Numbered from the stretch's first letter, positions 37,401 through 45,809 are shown. The stretch: 64,000 nucleotides of DNA from Thermofontimicrobium_A sp034505795 (GCA_034505795.1 JAPDQM010000008.1:1-64000); one strand, 5' to 3'. Numbers and translations are program-made. The notes: generated by a model not told the origin, from the letters alone.

Positions 37401-39155
37401 ATAGACTTCGGCCAATAGCGTTTTATCCTCTAAGCTCTGCCCTAATCGGATCGCTTGATTAAATTGTTCCTCGGCTTCTGGAAGCGCATTTATCTTTTGA
37501 AAAATTAGGCCCCGATTCAGCAAACACTTAACGAGCATCGTTGGGGAGGGAATCTTTGAGTAGCCATCATAAGCGCGCTGGTATGTTTGCAAGGCCTCTG
37601 AGTAGCGCTGCAAATTTTCCAGACATTTGCCTCTCTTGAAATAGCACTTCGCCTCGCTTTCCGGATCGCCCAGTCTCTGATACAGGTCCGCCGCCAATCC
37701 ATATTGCACTTCGGCCTCGCGATAGCGACTTCGATTCAGATGACAATCGCCCTGCTGCTGGAGACAGTATGCTTCTTCTGCCAAATCCGTTAAATTATGA
37801 AACGCCAAACTGACCTGGCTATAGAAGGCCAGTGCCGTCTCGTATTCTTCCAGTTTAAAGTAGCAATCTGCAATTCGACGCCGGCATTGAGCGATTTCCG
37901 CCAGATCATTAATCTGCTGAAAGAGGTTGATCGCGGTGGTATAGTTAGCAATTGCTTCTCGGTATCGGGAAAGCACTCGTTGCGCATCGGCCAAACCTTG
38001 CCAGCATTGAGCTTCATTGGCCTTTTGGTCAGGATAGGCATGATAAATGATTGCCGCAGCTTGATATGGCGCAAGGCATAAATCATATTTCGCTTGATTA
38101 AATTGCGAGTGGGCTTGCATCAGCAGGCAGTAAGCTTGCTGCAAGTCATTTTTCAATTGTTGGTAGAGCTTGCCCGCTAAGTCGAATAATCTGGCCGCGG
38201 TCTCATAATTCTTCAGTCCAAAATAGCATTTGCCCATGCCGCAATGGCAGTCCGCCATGCCGGTGCTATCACCAACTGCCTCTGATAGCGCCAACGACCG
38301 ACGATATTTCTCCATCGCTTCATCGAAATTCTGCAGTGTATACAATGCACGCGCCCAAAAAAGATAGCAATCTGCCAGCCCGTCATCCTCTTTCAGGTTC
38401 TTCGAGAGAGCTTCCGCTTTTTTGAAGTATTCAATGGCCTCGGCATATTTCTCAGCGCGATAAAGGGCATAGCCAGCGGAATAAACGCTTTTGAACCGCT
38501 TCAACCGGAGATCTGCTCGCTCAAATAAACGACTGGCCATCTCAAAATTTTCTGCCGCATCCAGATATTGCTTCGACCCCATCAACGCAAAGGCTTTTCC
38601 CCAAAAGCAATCCGCTTCCATTCGTGGTTGCTGCAATGATTGATAAAATTTAAGGGCTTCGTCAAACGACCAGATGGCTTCACGATAATCCTTAAGCTGA
38701 TACCTGGCCCAGGCAATCTGGCGCAGGGATTCTGCCGTAAGCGACGGATCAATCACACGTTTAATGCTAGCCAACGCCTCCTCGTAATTCGTCAGGGCTT
38801 GACGATAGTCGGACATAGCATAATACACTTCGCCAATACCTAGGAGACATCTGGCAATTTTTCGAGGATTCGGGTACTGCCGATAAAATCCGAGCGCCAA
38901 CGTATAATCATTCAATGCAATTGAAAAACGGTCATCGTCATAAGCGGCCTGCCCGGTTTGCATCAACGAGTCGGCTTTCCGCTCGGCAACGAGTTCCTGC
39001 CAATTTTGTAGCCCCGCTGGATTGGCGGCTGCAGTTCGGATAACCGGCGGGGATGCTGCCGAGGCGCTGGCATATATATCAATCGAGAAGAAATGAATCA
39101 TAGCTGCTGCAAGGATCCAAATACGAAAATCAAGGCGGTAAACTTTGAAATCCAT
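34470..39155 (-). CDS. exported giant TPR protein with C-terminal CHAT caspase-like protease domain
   Basis: 1561 residues, ATG with AGGAG. An N-terminal signal or anchor helix (FRIWILAAAMIHFFSIDIYA) ends near SASA. From about 60 to 1180 it is an unbroken array of tetratricopeptide repeats, over 20, each ending in forms like YEEALASIKR or YQQGLTLAI. A charged coiled coil follows, then the CHAT domain (about 1280-1561), which retains the caspase-type dyad: His1424 in LILATHCFLN and Cys1470 in ILSSCATSIGG, plus ATLWPVSDVSTKE and HPMAWAPFVLFGDW. The enzyme is probably a Cys protease whose activation is set by what the TPR array binds. It follows an anti-sigma-like gene by 148 bases. The target is unknown; its export means it acts in the envelope. 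Confidence 0.92.
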   Translation of the reverse strand: MDFKVYRLDFRIWILAAAMIHFFSIDIYASASAASPPVIRTAAANPAGLQNWQELVAERKADSLMQTGQAAYDDDRFSIALNDYTLALGFYRQYPNPRKIARCLLGIGEVYYAMSDYRQALTNYEEALASIKRVIDPSLTAESLRQIAWARYQLKDYREAIWSFDEALKFYQSLQQPRMEADCFWGKAFALMGSKQYLDAAENFEMASRLFERADLRLKRFKSVYSAGYALYRAEKYAEAIEYFKKAEALSKNLKEDDGLADCYLFWARALYTLQNFDEAMEKYRRSLALSEAVGDSTGMADCHCGMGKCYFGLKNYETAARLFDLAGKLYQQLKNDLQQAYCLLMQAHSQFNQAKYDLCLAPYQAAAIIYHAYPDQKANEAQCWQGLADAQRVLSRYREAIANYTTAINLFQQINDLAEIAQCRRRIADCYFKLEEYETALAFYSQVSLAFHNLTDLAEEAYCLQQQGDCHLNRSRYREAEVQYGLAADLYQRLGDPESEAKCYFKRGKCLENLQRYSEALQTYQRAYDGYSKIPSPTMLVKCLLNRGLIFQKINALPEAEEQFNQAIRLGQSLEDKTLLAEVYLKMAALKSRLAKNRPGADANDLFRDAEKYVTQAIKIYDTSRDSTGLAEAYQAQGGLYFDQKQFELAIQFYDKARGIYMGIDAQENIASCWINSGSAYFNLKKYQEAQQHYFAGLVIYRQLNLPLQMANSLTKLGHVYLQLKPPQLDQSTKCFQEALALYATLPDADLAETAQCHRGMGDIYLQQGLPAEAKIRYQNALAIYGKIVDPIGKAYCKTELGDAELQLVNFAEALGCYEDALHIFEENKDQVGIMYTDLQMGKAFYHQAQYEKALTIFERTLRLARTNDNKAFQLSCYIDMGNIYNEVEAFDSAEVAYQQGLTLAIALHDSTNEGSCYVNLSNIYYHRQNYQQAQEFCERALRIARKQGETTSLVICLINLGNILSGRAMVEQAIQSYEEAYQISERLRFQKGLGLALNNLASIDVDRGRYAEALNRFRQAELILSENQIRKVLATVYANEGVVYEKYEQYEKALAAYESAIQIVEDIRESLRRERLIRSFIESKAELYDRIILLLINRFNNIQKAAYYLEKSKHPDLQETYHQLARASGDPQLVELWQKCQEWKRKISQEEAALEQLQDKADMLRKQQIHRSLNMSKRTADSLAQSLGEGVHIRLKLLEGLQPRIPANAAFILYHPSRNGLFIFLVTATNFQVVQVPVPKDTLYARIRHYRNLIHREVENSRQRGELPTVDSWQDRAMQSLCDVMQELYDFLIKPIEPALANKQLLTFIPSELLYYLPIHALATRKTSGQMEFLIERWQVSYFSSISFLNLIEARTRVHQKQSSPQVVALALAENKLQYAAEEVSIIKEFVPNAEIFCGQDATEEIAVQKARSCSILILATHCFLNNDNPFQTFVELAPSGSYDGKWLVGEVKEISCPNLDLVILSSCATSIGGENPGVEVCNFTESFATAGATSIIATLWPVSDVSTKELMMHFYRGYFKQGMSKVEALRQAQLQLLHHPQYRHPMAWAPFVLFGDWK

Positions 39156-39303
39156 TGCTTACTCCTGCTTTTAGACAAGCGGCAATTTTCATTGTAAACC
39201 TGATTGAATACGAAAATTGGCACATAGAATGAGATTGTCAACTTTGTATTTTCAAATGGAATTTTGCTTTCGATGATTCAATGCATTACTGATGATTCAT
39301 GGT

Positions 39304-40131
39304 TTAGCGCTTCTGGATGTTAATAATTTGGACTTCAGCCGCCGATGCCAGTTTGCTTTGCAAATTCACGATCGTCTGGAACGTGGTTAGCGCCGCATCC
39401 TTATTGTTGAGTTTCAGGTAAGCATTGCCAAGATACCACAGGCACTGCTCATGCAATGATCGTTCGTTCTGCTCATCAGCAATTTTGCCAGCCGTGATAA
39501 GATAAGAGAGGCTTTGCGAAGCTGAACCGGTAATTAGCAATGAAATCCCCAAATAATAATAGCCCCATGGATCGGCAGGTGATTCAATGATATATGCAGT
39601 CAGCTTTTCGATGGCGGCAGAGTAGTTGTCAGCCTGATAGAACGCCATCGCCTCATCAAACAGAGCTAGAGTCTTGACGTTTTGCGCGGAGCCGCGCAAT
39701 TGCAATGGGCGATAAGTCGCTTTCTGGAGAATAGCAAGGTCGGAATAATTTTTCTCCGGCACAAACCAGATGAGGATGATGATCAGAACGACAGCCATGA
39801 CGGGCGCCAGAAGGCGAAACGGGATCCAATCCCAGATTGTCTTGGGGGAAACAGCCGGCGACACAGAACCCACGCGTTTGATCATGGCGATTATTTTCTC
39901 AGCAGCGTAATGCAGTCGATCGATTACCGAGGCGCGTAGCGCCAATAGTGGAATAAACTGCTCCGGCATGGTTTCCAGCAGGTCGACGATTGGAGTAAAT
40001 TCATAGAGATCGTCCAGACAATCGGCACAATCAAACAGATGGGCTTCAATGTGGAGTTTCTCTTCATCGCTGAGCAACCCGAATTGGTAGCAAGCCAGTT
40101 GCTTTTTTATTTCAGCATGGGTAGATTGCAT
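39304..40131 (-). CDS. membrane anti-sigma-like protein with zinc-finger and TPR region
   Basis: 275 residues from the ATG at 40131 (AGGAG upstream; TTG three codons earlier is less likely). The N-terminal cytoplasmic part has the anti-sigma zinc motif HLFDCADC (HxxxCxxC), as in ZAS-domain proteins that hold ECF sigma factors. One transmembrane helix lies at about 112-132 (LLAPVMAVVLIIILIWFV). The periplasmic C-terminal part (about 145-275) has helical TPR-like repeats, e.g. DEAMAFYQADNYSAAIEKL and GNAYLKLNNKDAALTTFQTI. It could pass a periplasmic signal to the sigma-like protein encoded 44 bases upstream. Confidence 0.85.
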   Translation of the reverse strand: MQSTHAEIKKQLACYQFGLLSDEEKLHIEAHLFDCADCLDDLYEFTPIVDLLETMPEQFIPLLALRASVIDRLHYAAEKIIAMIKRVGSVSPAVSPKTIWDWIPFRLLAPVMAVVLIIILIWFVPEKNYSDLAILQKATYRPLQLRGSAQNVKTLALFDEAMAFYQADNYSAAIEKLTAYIIESPADPWGYYYLGISLLITGSASQSLSYLITAGKIADEQNERSLHEQCLWYLGNAYLKLNNKDAALTTFQTIVNLQSKLASAAEVQIINIQKR

Positions 40132-40175
40132 TTTCAGCAACTCCTCAGATAGCCTTTTGTGTATGCCATTGCCGC

Positions 40176-40583
40176 TTATTCGCGATCGTTACGTTTTTTA
40201 TTGATATATTCTATTAACTTTTGCCTCAACTTTTGGAACAGCAGATCTTCCGCAGCCAAATCCCCATATTGAGCAAGCGGCACCAATGTATTCAGAATAA
40301 AGTCATCGACGATGTTGTGCAGGACATTAATTGCCCGCTGAAACGACCATTTGGGACTGTGCAGCGGATAAAGCGCTTTCACCGTCTCCATAGCCTGGCG
40401 ACCAATATCGGCAATAGCCTCATCCAGTTGGATCGCATTTCTAACGATCTCATATCGCTGCAATTCTTTTGTTATTAGAGCGGCAAATCTTACAGCCAAT
40501 TTTTCATAAATCGAAGCTGCCGCCTGTTCGTCACCACTTTTTGCCTGGCGCAGGAGATTCTCTAAATTGATTGAGTCTTCCAT
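40176..40583 (-). CDS. short sigma-factor-region-2-like protein
   Basis: 135 residues, helical. The start MEDSINLENLLRQAKSGD, then EQAAASIYEKLAVRFAALI, resembles the region 1.2/2.1 helices of ECF sigma factors (AKxGDxxAFxxLYxxY). After that the similarity fades; the usual region 4 helix-turn-helix is not seen and the protein is far shorter than the normal 170-200 residues. It may be a sigma-like protein lacking promoter -35 recognition or a helical adaptor. The placement just before an anti-sigma-like gene supports a sigma-like origin. No frameshift is evident. The call is moderate because the evidence is a short motif plus context. Confidence 0.6.
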   Translation of the reverse strand: MEDSINLENLLRQAKSGDEQAAASIYEKLAVRFAALITKELQRYEIVRNAIQLDEAIADIGRQAMETVKALYPLHSPKWSFQRAINVLHNIVDDFILNTLVPLAQYGDLAAEDLLFQKLRQKLIEYINKKRNDRE

Positions 40584-41291
40584 AATCTAATACACAAATC
40601 GCGGGTTCGATTCACGAGCTACTAAGAAATTAGCTGTCTAATGACGTGGAGTTGCAGTACAAAACCGGAAAATAATTGACATTCTGATCCCAAAACTACC
40701 AGCAGCGCTACGTTGAAATTTTGAAGAGACAAGAAAAATTTATTTTTAGAGAGCAAGCCCGAGGTGAAGTGCGTGAAAATGGTTAAGAATCGTGATCAAT
40801 AGCTTGAATGCATGGATAATGTTATAAAATATTCTGTAAAAGTCAAGCAAAATATTTAATTTTTTAGCATCATTTTTTCGCAAGTGATGCCAATCGCAAA
40901 GGCGCCGGTTGAAAAAGTGAATTGCAACACCAGCAAGGTCGCAAACTTCAAAACGGCCATTGGCTGAATAGCCATCATTGGAGCAGCGGCATCCTGCGCT
41001 ATGGTGCGTGGCTATACCTATTTGATTAGCCCTTTTGTTCTGACCTAACGTCCCATCATGCGATCACTACCGAACCAGCACCTAAACCTTCCCTTTCAGA
41101 AATAGTCCAGGCCACTTTAAAAAAAATTGTAAGATTTTGATTTCAGGAGTCATGTTAAGGGCGGCTGAAGTTCGACCTCGGGTTGGTAAAAGCGACCTCT
41201 AACGACACCCGATGTCGATTGCCTGGGGGATAAGTTGCTGGCGTAAATAATTCACTATCATATTTATCACCAAAAATAGGAGGGAACTCCA
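40584..41291. other. intergenic region between divergent transcripts
   Basis: About 700 bases, AT-rich around 40800-40880, with the possible promoter above for the CHAT block. On the right end AGGAGGGAAC before 41292 is a clear ribosome site. I see no gene, tRNA or strong repeat. Confidence 0.5.
40819..40846 (-). promoter_or_regulatory. possible promoter of the CHAT block
   Basis: TTGACT (40841-40846) and TAACAT (40819-40824) on the minus strand, spacer 16. It would give a leader of about 230 bases before the sigma-like gene. No other promoter for the block is apparent. Confidence 0.4.
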
Positions 41292-41792
41292 ATGTCTACC
41301 CAAAATTCAAAGCTGCTGGTTTTAATCCTGGGGGTTGTGATTCTGGTTGGTTGGGCTTCAACTGGCCTGGCACAAAGCAATGAATACGCTTCCAATGATA
41401 ACGGCGTCGATCATTTTGCGCAACGCGTGGAGGAAAGGCTGAGCAAGATCAATGCCGTTATCACTCTGTATCCAGTTGGTGATCGGCGATACGATGTGCT
41501 GGTAAGCTGGCATGTGGACTCCAAGCTGATCAATTTATTGATGAGTAGCGATAATGAGACCAAAATGAAAACCCTGGGGACAATCGTCGGGATGATGATG
41601 GTTTCTGCCGCAGTCATCGGTGAGGAAGCGCCTACGGCTAATTTTCAATCACGCAACATCGTCTTCAAGTTCAATGGGGAGAAATTGGCCCACATTCCTT
41701 TAACAAAATGTCATCATCTAATGAGCAAAATCAGGTACGAGTTGACAGAGAACGCCGTAGAGGAATTCTTAACAAATCTGGTTTTATATTAG
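41292..41792 (+). CDS. exported protein of unknown function
   Basis: 166 residues, ATG with AGGAGGG 9 bases before. A signal peptide (SKLLVLILGVVILVGWAS, cleaved near GLAQ) is followed by an acidic linker and a small domain of about 125 residues with VITLYPVGDRRYDVLVSWHV, a hydrophobic segment TLGTIVGMMMVSAAVIG and a basic strand FQSRNIVFKFNGEKLAHIPL. I do not recognise the family. It stands alone between the CHAT block and a small TIGR04076-like gene; the following 400 bases are non-coding. Confidence 0.75.
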   Translation: MSTQNSKLLVLILGVVILVGWASTGLAQSNEYASNDNGVDHFAQRVEERLSKINAVITLYPVGDRRYDVLVSWHVDSKLINLLMSSDNETKMKTLGTIVGMMMVSAAVIGEEAPTANFQSRNIVFKFNGEKLAHIPLTKCHHLMSKIRYELTENAVEEFLTNLVLY

Positions 41793-42197
41793 CAATTGTT
41801 TTCACATCTCCTCCCTCCACCACTGCTCCGATCGCGAAATGCGGTAGGAGCAGTGCGTGTTTTGGTGCAATCGTTTTATGGCCATCGATTCCAGAATTCG
41901 CAAAATCGCAATTGCCTCCTTGTTCGGTTTTGGAAGCCTTGGCCACACAATTTTCAATTCCGCTAAATTTCCCTTGCCATGTTCCCAAATTTTTGCTAAA
42001 ATAAAGCAGGTCGAAATCTCAGCAAAAACAGATCGCTATTTTTTCAATCCTGCCTCAAGTGATTAATGTGGAAGTTTGATGCGGGAGTTACCCTATCGGG
42101 AAAAAATCACGCAAAAGGTCTTGATTTGAATTCGTTGCTTTTTTGCATAGTTCGCCAACCAACATTTTATTCAAAAAGAAGAGCGGAGGATTTGGCC
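41793..42197. other. intergenic region
   Basis: About 400 bases. It carries frames on both strands but none with a recognisable domain or ribosome site. GCGGAGGA near 42181 is the ribosome site of the next gene. Confidence 0.5.
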
Positions 42198-42470
42198 ATG
42201 AAGAATTTGATCGTAGAAGTTGCCGAAATTAAACAGCGCTGCGGTGCGAATTTGAAAGTGGGAGATCGCTTCGAAGTGGTTGGGCAGGGGAAAATCGTCA
42301 TTCCCTCGGCCAAGGGGACCTGCATGTTTGCATTGCAAAGCTTAATTCCCTTTCTGATCAGCAAACAACATGAAGACGATTTGCCCGAGGATGATTGGAT
42401 TCGTGAAACCAACCGATTGTGCTGCCCTGATCCAAAAGGAGTTGTCTTCAAGATCCAGGCGCAAGGTTAA
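42198..42470 (+). CDS. TIGR04076 family protein
   Basis: 90 residues from the ATG at 42198, chosen for GGAGG upstream and because MKNLIVEVAEIKQRCGANLK is where the family starts; the frame open to 42066 adds unlike residues. The motifs KVGDRFEVVGQGKIVIP, KGTCMFALQSLIPFL and RLCCPDPKGVVFKIQ match this family of small cysteine-bearing proteins of unknown role, often found next to methyltransferase or anaerobic-metabolism genes. It converges on an MttB-family methyltransferase gene. Confidence 0.8.
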   Translation: MKNLIVEVAEIKQRCGANLKVGDRFEVVGQGKIVIPSAKGTCMFALQSLIPFLISKQHEDDLPEDDWIRETNRLCCPDPKGVVFKIQAQG

Positions 42471-42645
42471 TATTGAACCCTCAAGTGCATCATGGAATTT
42501 TTGCTCGATTAGCAATATTTCAGCGCCGCTCGATGACAGGGCTAAATCGAAACAGATGACCTGGTGCAATCGAAATCCGCTGGCTTGGTTATAACCATGT
42601 CGATCGTGAAAATAGTTCCTATTTAGCCCTGTCCCACTTGCCACC

Positions 42646-44094
42646 TCAGTACGGCAATCTGGTCAGGCCATAGCGTTGTGCGTCATGGAGCATAATGTGT
42701 CGCAGCTCTTCGATCGCGTGTTGGTCCAGCAGTGGGACTTCTTTCTTTAACAACTCATGTACCAGTTGGTGGGCTCTTTCGCCAGCCGATCGGCCATCGG
42801 TGGTCAGCCAGCTTTGATAATTAGCACGATCGATGACGCCAGATGGGAAATAAAATTCATCACGCAGCCATTGCCGCGTGTGGTCAGAGGTCAAAAAGTG
42901 CTCGCCATCATAGATATCACCATAGAGATCTGCAGCGAACCCCGTTCTCAGCTCGATGCCCCTGGCCAACCGCAATGCCATGCCACAAATTTCATTGTCG
43001 ATCACTAATTTTTCCAATGACTGACAGCTTTCAAAATCCAGCATACCCGGTCCGGAAATTACATTGATCCCACTCAGTGCAGCGATAACAGCGCCCATGC
43101 CTGTTTCCAATCCCGCTTGAGCATCCAGCAGCTTGGCATCGCTCAAGGCCATGTAGGCATGCGTTGGCAGGTCCAGGTATTTTCCAATTTTGGCATAAGC
43201 AGAGTCGATCATCATTGTCTCGATGGCGCCCATTGGCGTCGTGCCGTGTCGCATGTCGAAAGCTGCCGGCGATCCGCCCCAGATGATCGGTGATCTAGCA
43301 TGAGCCAATTGGTGAATTACCACGCCGCTGAGACTTTCTGCCGCATGCTGTACCAACGCTCCCGCAATGGTCCCGGGCGATGTTGCGCCGGTCAAAGGCA
43401 TGGAAACCAGCTCGGCCGGAATGCCAGCTTTGGCGCAATCGATCAAATTCTGGCAGGTAAGGTTGCTCCATTTCAACGGTGGCGAAGGACAGCAGTCAAA
43501 AATCGCCAACGGCTTTTGGCGTAAATTTTCGGCGCCACCTCGAACCGCAATCAACATCGATTTCATCGAATCGAAGGCATCCAGCGCAAAGGTGCCGGTG
43601 ACAATGGGCTTGGTGCTATTTTGTAGTGCGATGAATAAGCGATAGCGGTCAGCAATTTCCTGGGGAACGTCCGAAGAAATCAGGCCGGTGGACTGCGCAG
43701 CCAGATTATTTAAAAAATGAGTCAGACGACTTAAATGGATCAAATCCTGAGTGACAGGTTTTCGTTGTCGCTGAGATTTCCAATCGAGAATAGTAAGCGC
43801 GGCAGAACCCGGATCGAAATGGATATTATTGCCCGATAATTGCATCGCCGGCTGTTCATTCCGATCATAAATGGTAATTGAACTCGGAGCAGATTTGACG
43901 CATCGTTCAATCAATACGAGCGGAAAATATACTTTTCGATTCTTTCGATCCACTCTGGCGCCAGCGGATTCCAATAATGCTATCGCTTCCTCGTTTTCAA
44001 TCAGTACGCCTACTTTTTCAAGAACCGAGTAAGCTTCAGCTAAAATTCGTTCAACTTTTTGATTGTCGATCATTTCCAACAGGGGTCGATGCAT
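42646..44094 (-). CDS. trimethylamine methyltransferase (MttB) family protein, non-pyrrolysine type
   Basis: 482 residues in one frame with no in-frame TAG, so no pyrrolysine as in true trimethylamine methyltransferases. The barrel motifs are present: DPGSAALTILDW, LTHFLNNLAAQSTGLIS, MPLTGATSPGTIAGALVQ, IIWGGSPAAFDMRHGTTPMG and SGINVISGPGMLDFE. Members of this branch (e.g. the glycine betaine methyltransferase MtgB) move a methyl group from a quaternary amine to a corrinoid protein; the substrate cannot be told here. No corrinoid protein or transporter is adjacent. Start ATG with GAGGAG upstream and a good promoter (44154-44182). Confidence 0.88.
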   Translation of the reverse strand: MHRPLLEMIDNQKVERILAEAYSVLEKVGVLIENEEAIALLESAGARVDRKNRKVYFPLVLIERCVKSAPSSITIYDRNEQPAMQLSGNNIHFDPGSAALTILDWKSQRQRKPVTQDLIHLSRLTHFLNNLAAQSTGLISSDVPQEIADRYRLFIALQNSTKPIVTGTFALDAFDSMKSMLIAVRGGAENLRQKPLAIFDCCPSPPLKWSNLTCQNLIDCAKAGIPAELVSMPLTGATSPGTIAGALVQHAAESLSGVVIHQLAHARSPIIWGGSPAAFDMRHGTTPMGAIETMMIDSAYAKIGKYLDLPTHAYMALSDAKLLDAQAGLETGMGAVIAALSGINVISGPGMLDFESCQSLEKLVIDNEICGMALRLARGIELRTGFAADLYGDIYDGEHFLTSDHTRQWLRDEFYFPSGVIDRANYQSWLTTDGRSAGERAHQLVHELLKKEVPLLDQHAIEELRHIMLHDAQRYGLTRLPY

Positions 44095-44153
44095 GCTAAA
44101 TTTCTCCTCGTTATTTTTTAATAATAATCAGGCTTTATCATTTTCTTTGATTG

Positions 44154-44182
44154 AATATACCTAATCTTTCAAACTTTGTCAA
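44154..44182 (-). promoter_or_regulatory. promoter of the MttB-family gene
   Basis: TTGACA (44177-44182) and TATATT (44154-44159) on the minus strand with 17 bases between them; the boxes are close to the ideal. The expected transcript starts near 44147. Confidence 0.75.
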
Positions 44183-44321
44183 GCACAAAAATGAAGGAAT
44201 AATGATCTTACAGTTATTGTTGGATAGATTCTTTTACGAAGTTGAATAACCTTCGGAAAGGTGCGTTGATAAAAGCGAGTTGAAATCGAATGCAAAATAC
44301 TATATTGTCACCAAAGTTATT

Positions 44322-44657
44322 TTAAGAGCAAAACCTTCCGGCCTTCAACATATCGTCCCATTTGAAAAACACACAAATACCCCCCCCCATTCCCGCCTCA
44401 TTACCCTGGTTATCTTTTCCATCCCAATAAACCTGATAATCGCCAGCAGCACGTTTTTCATTCAACAACGCTCGAACTTCCCGCCTCATCACGTTCAAAA
44501 TTTTCAACCTCACTTTTTCAAAAGATGGCAGTTGAAAGCGAATCTGCGTGGTCGCATTGAATGGATTGGGATAGTTCTGAAATAGACAAAAATCTTCTGG
44601 CAAACGAGATTGAATTTCAGCCACCTGCCGCTCGATAAACTCATTGCTACCGACCAA
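44322..44657 (-). pseudogene. remnant of an exported protein: FlgD/T9SS-like C-terminal domain
   Basis: A stretch of about 110 codons codes for the sorting or FlgD-like domain found at the end of many exported FCB proteins: FCLFQNYPNPFNATTQIRF, LPSFEKVRLKILNVMRREV and YQVYWDGKDNQGNEAG. Upstream in frame there is a stop within about ten codons of the start, so the main body is gone. At the end the frame is broken: the expected KVLLLK ending followed by a stop appears one frame over just after DDMLKAG, so one base has been lost, next to a run of nine G. It lies beside the IS630 element, which fits decay after insertion. Confidence 0.75.
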
Positions 44658-44754
44658 TATCTGAAATGGAGAATTGATTTCTTAATTCAATTTTGAAAAG
44701 CAATTTTCATTTGCCAAATGCATATCATCGTTTTGTTCCGATGGCAATCATATA

Positions 44755-45809
44755 TTAATCCGGCCATAAATTATTTTGCATAAATGACATCTGGATTTTT
44801 GAAATATGATCTTACACGTTCAGGAAACTTTTGGATGCTTTTCATCTGTGACATCAACTGTGTTTTAAGCTGATTCTCGTTTCGTGCCGGCGGCTTGTTC
44901 GCAACCGATTGTTTAAAATCACGATTGAGATATTCATAAGGATTGAGCTCCGGCGAATAAGCAGGCAAAAAGAATAACTCGATTTCATCAAAATGTTCTG
45001 CCAACCATTTTTTCACTGGCTTAGAGTGATGAACAGGTAGATTAACGTCAGAAACAAGTGCGAGTTCATTGCGCCTTGATAACACATAAACCGGACTTTG
45101 CCTTGGCTGGTGATACTGGAAATCATGCTCGCAGAAAAGCGATTGGCGTTTCATAGGACGACAGGCGTTTTACCATTGGGAGCGTAGCTGCGTCCATAAT
45201 GGCAATCGTTGGAGACGGCGGTTTCATCGCCCCAATGAATTTCAGCTTCTTCCGCTTGGGCGCGTTCTTTGATGGTCGGATAAGTGCGGTCCAACCATTC
45301 CTGAACTTTGTTCGGATTTTGCTCATAGGCCCGTTTTATTGGACGCTGTGGCCTAAAACCCCAGCGATGCAAATGGTGATTTATGGTGCGTGTCGGTAAG
45401 GTCATTTCAAACTGTTCTTTGATAAGGCCGTGAATCGCTCGACGATTCCCAAGAGCAAAAGGCAATTTCAGCCGATCCGGCATCTTGTCGCGGATCATTT
45501 TCTGGATACTCTTTTCTTGATCCGGCCTCAACCGGCGACCAGAACCGATTTTATGGCCCGGTTTCTTCAGATCAAGACCTTTGAGCCCATGTTCTTTGTA
45601 GATGTTTACCCAGGTACCAACGGAGTTGCGGCTAACACCCAGCAGGCCAGCGACTTCGCGGCGATTGTGACCTTGCTTGAAAAGTTCAATCGCTCGTTTT
45701 CTGACAAAATCAAGGGTGTCTAACTTAAATGTTCTGCCATCGTTTGTTTTCATGGCGATTAATATACAAAAAAATGAATCAGAATCAAAACTATTTACGG
45801 CCAAGTTAA
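44755..45809 (-). mobile_element. IS630-family insertion sequence, decayed
   Basis: About 1055 bp. The ends match as imperfect inverted repeats: plus-strand 44752-44778 and the complement of 45786-45812 share 20 of 27 positions, with TTAA at the outer edges and TTTTG at the inner edges. A TA lies directly outside each edge (44753-44754 and 45810-45811), which is the TA duplication typical of IS630. The transposase inside is broken, so the copy is not able to move on its own. Confidence 0.8.
44771..45753 (-). pseudogene. IS630-family transposase, frameshifted
   Basis: The start is the ATG at 45753 (MKTNDGRTFKLDTLDFVRKR), inside the IS ends. The first part has helix-turn-helix motifs (VAGLLGVSRNSVGTWV) and the first catalytic Asp in IHWGDETAVSND, and ends with a stop at 45151-45153 after GKTPVVL. 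A second frame from 45154 gives HHSKPVKKWLAEHFDEIELF and the final catalytic Glu in SPELNPYEYLN. Between them the normal continuation (SMISSITSQGKVRFMCYQG) is readable in a third frame, and the segment around the second Asp is shortened. So at least two frame changes and a deletion have occurred. Confidence 0.88.

Noticed and set aside
44771..45753. Programmed frameshift in the IS630 transposase
   Set aside because: The continuation is split over three frames and a segment is missing, so decay is more likely.
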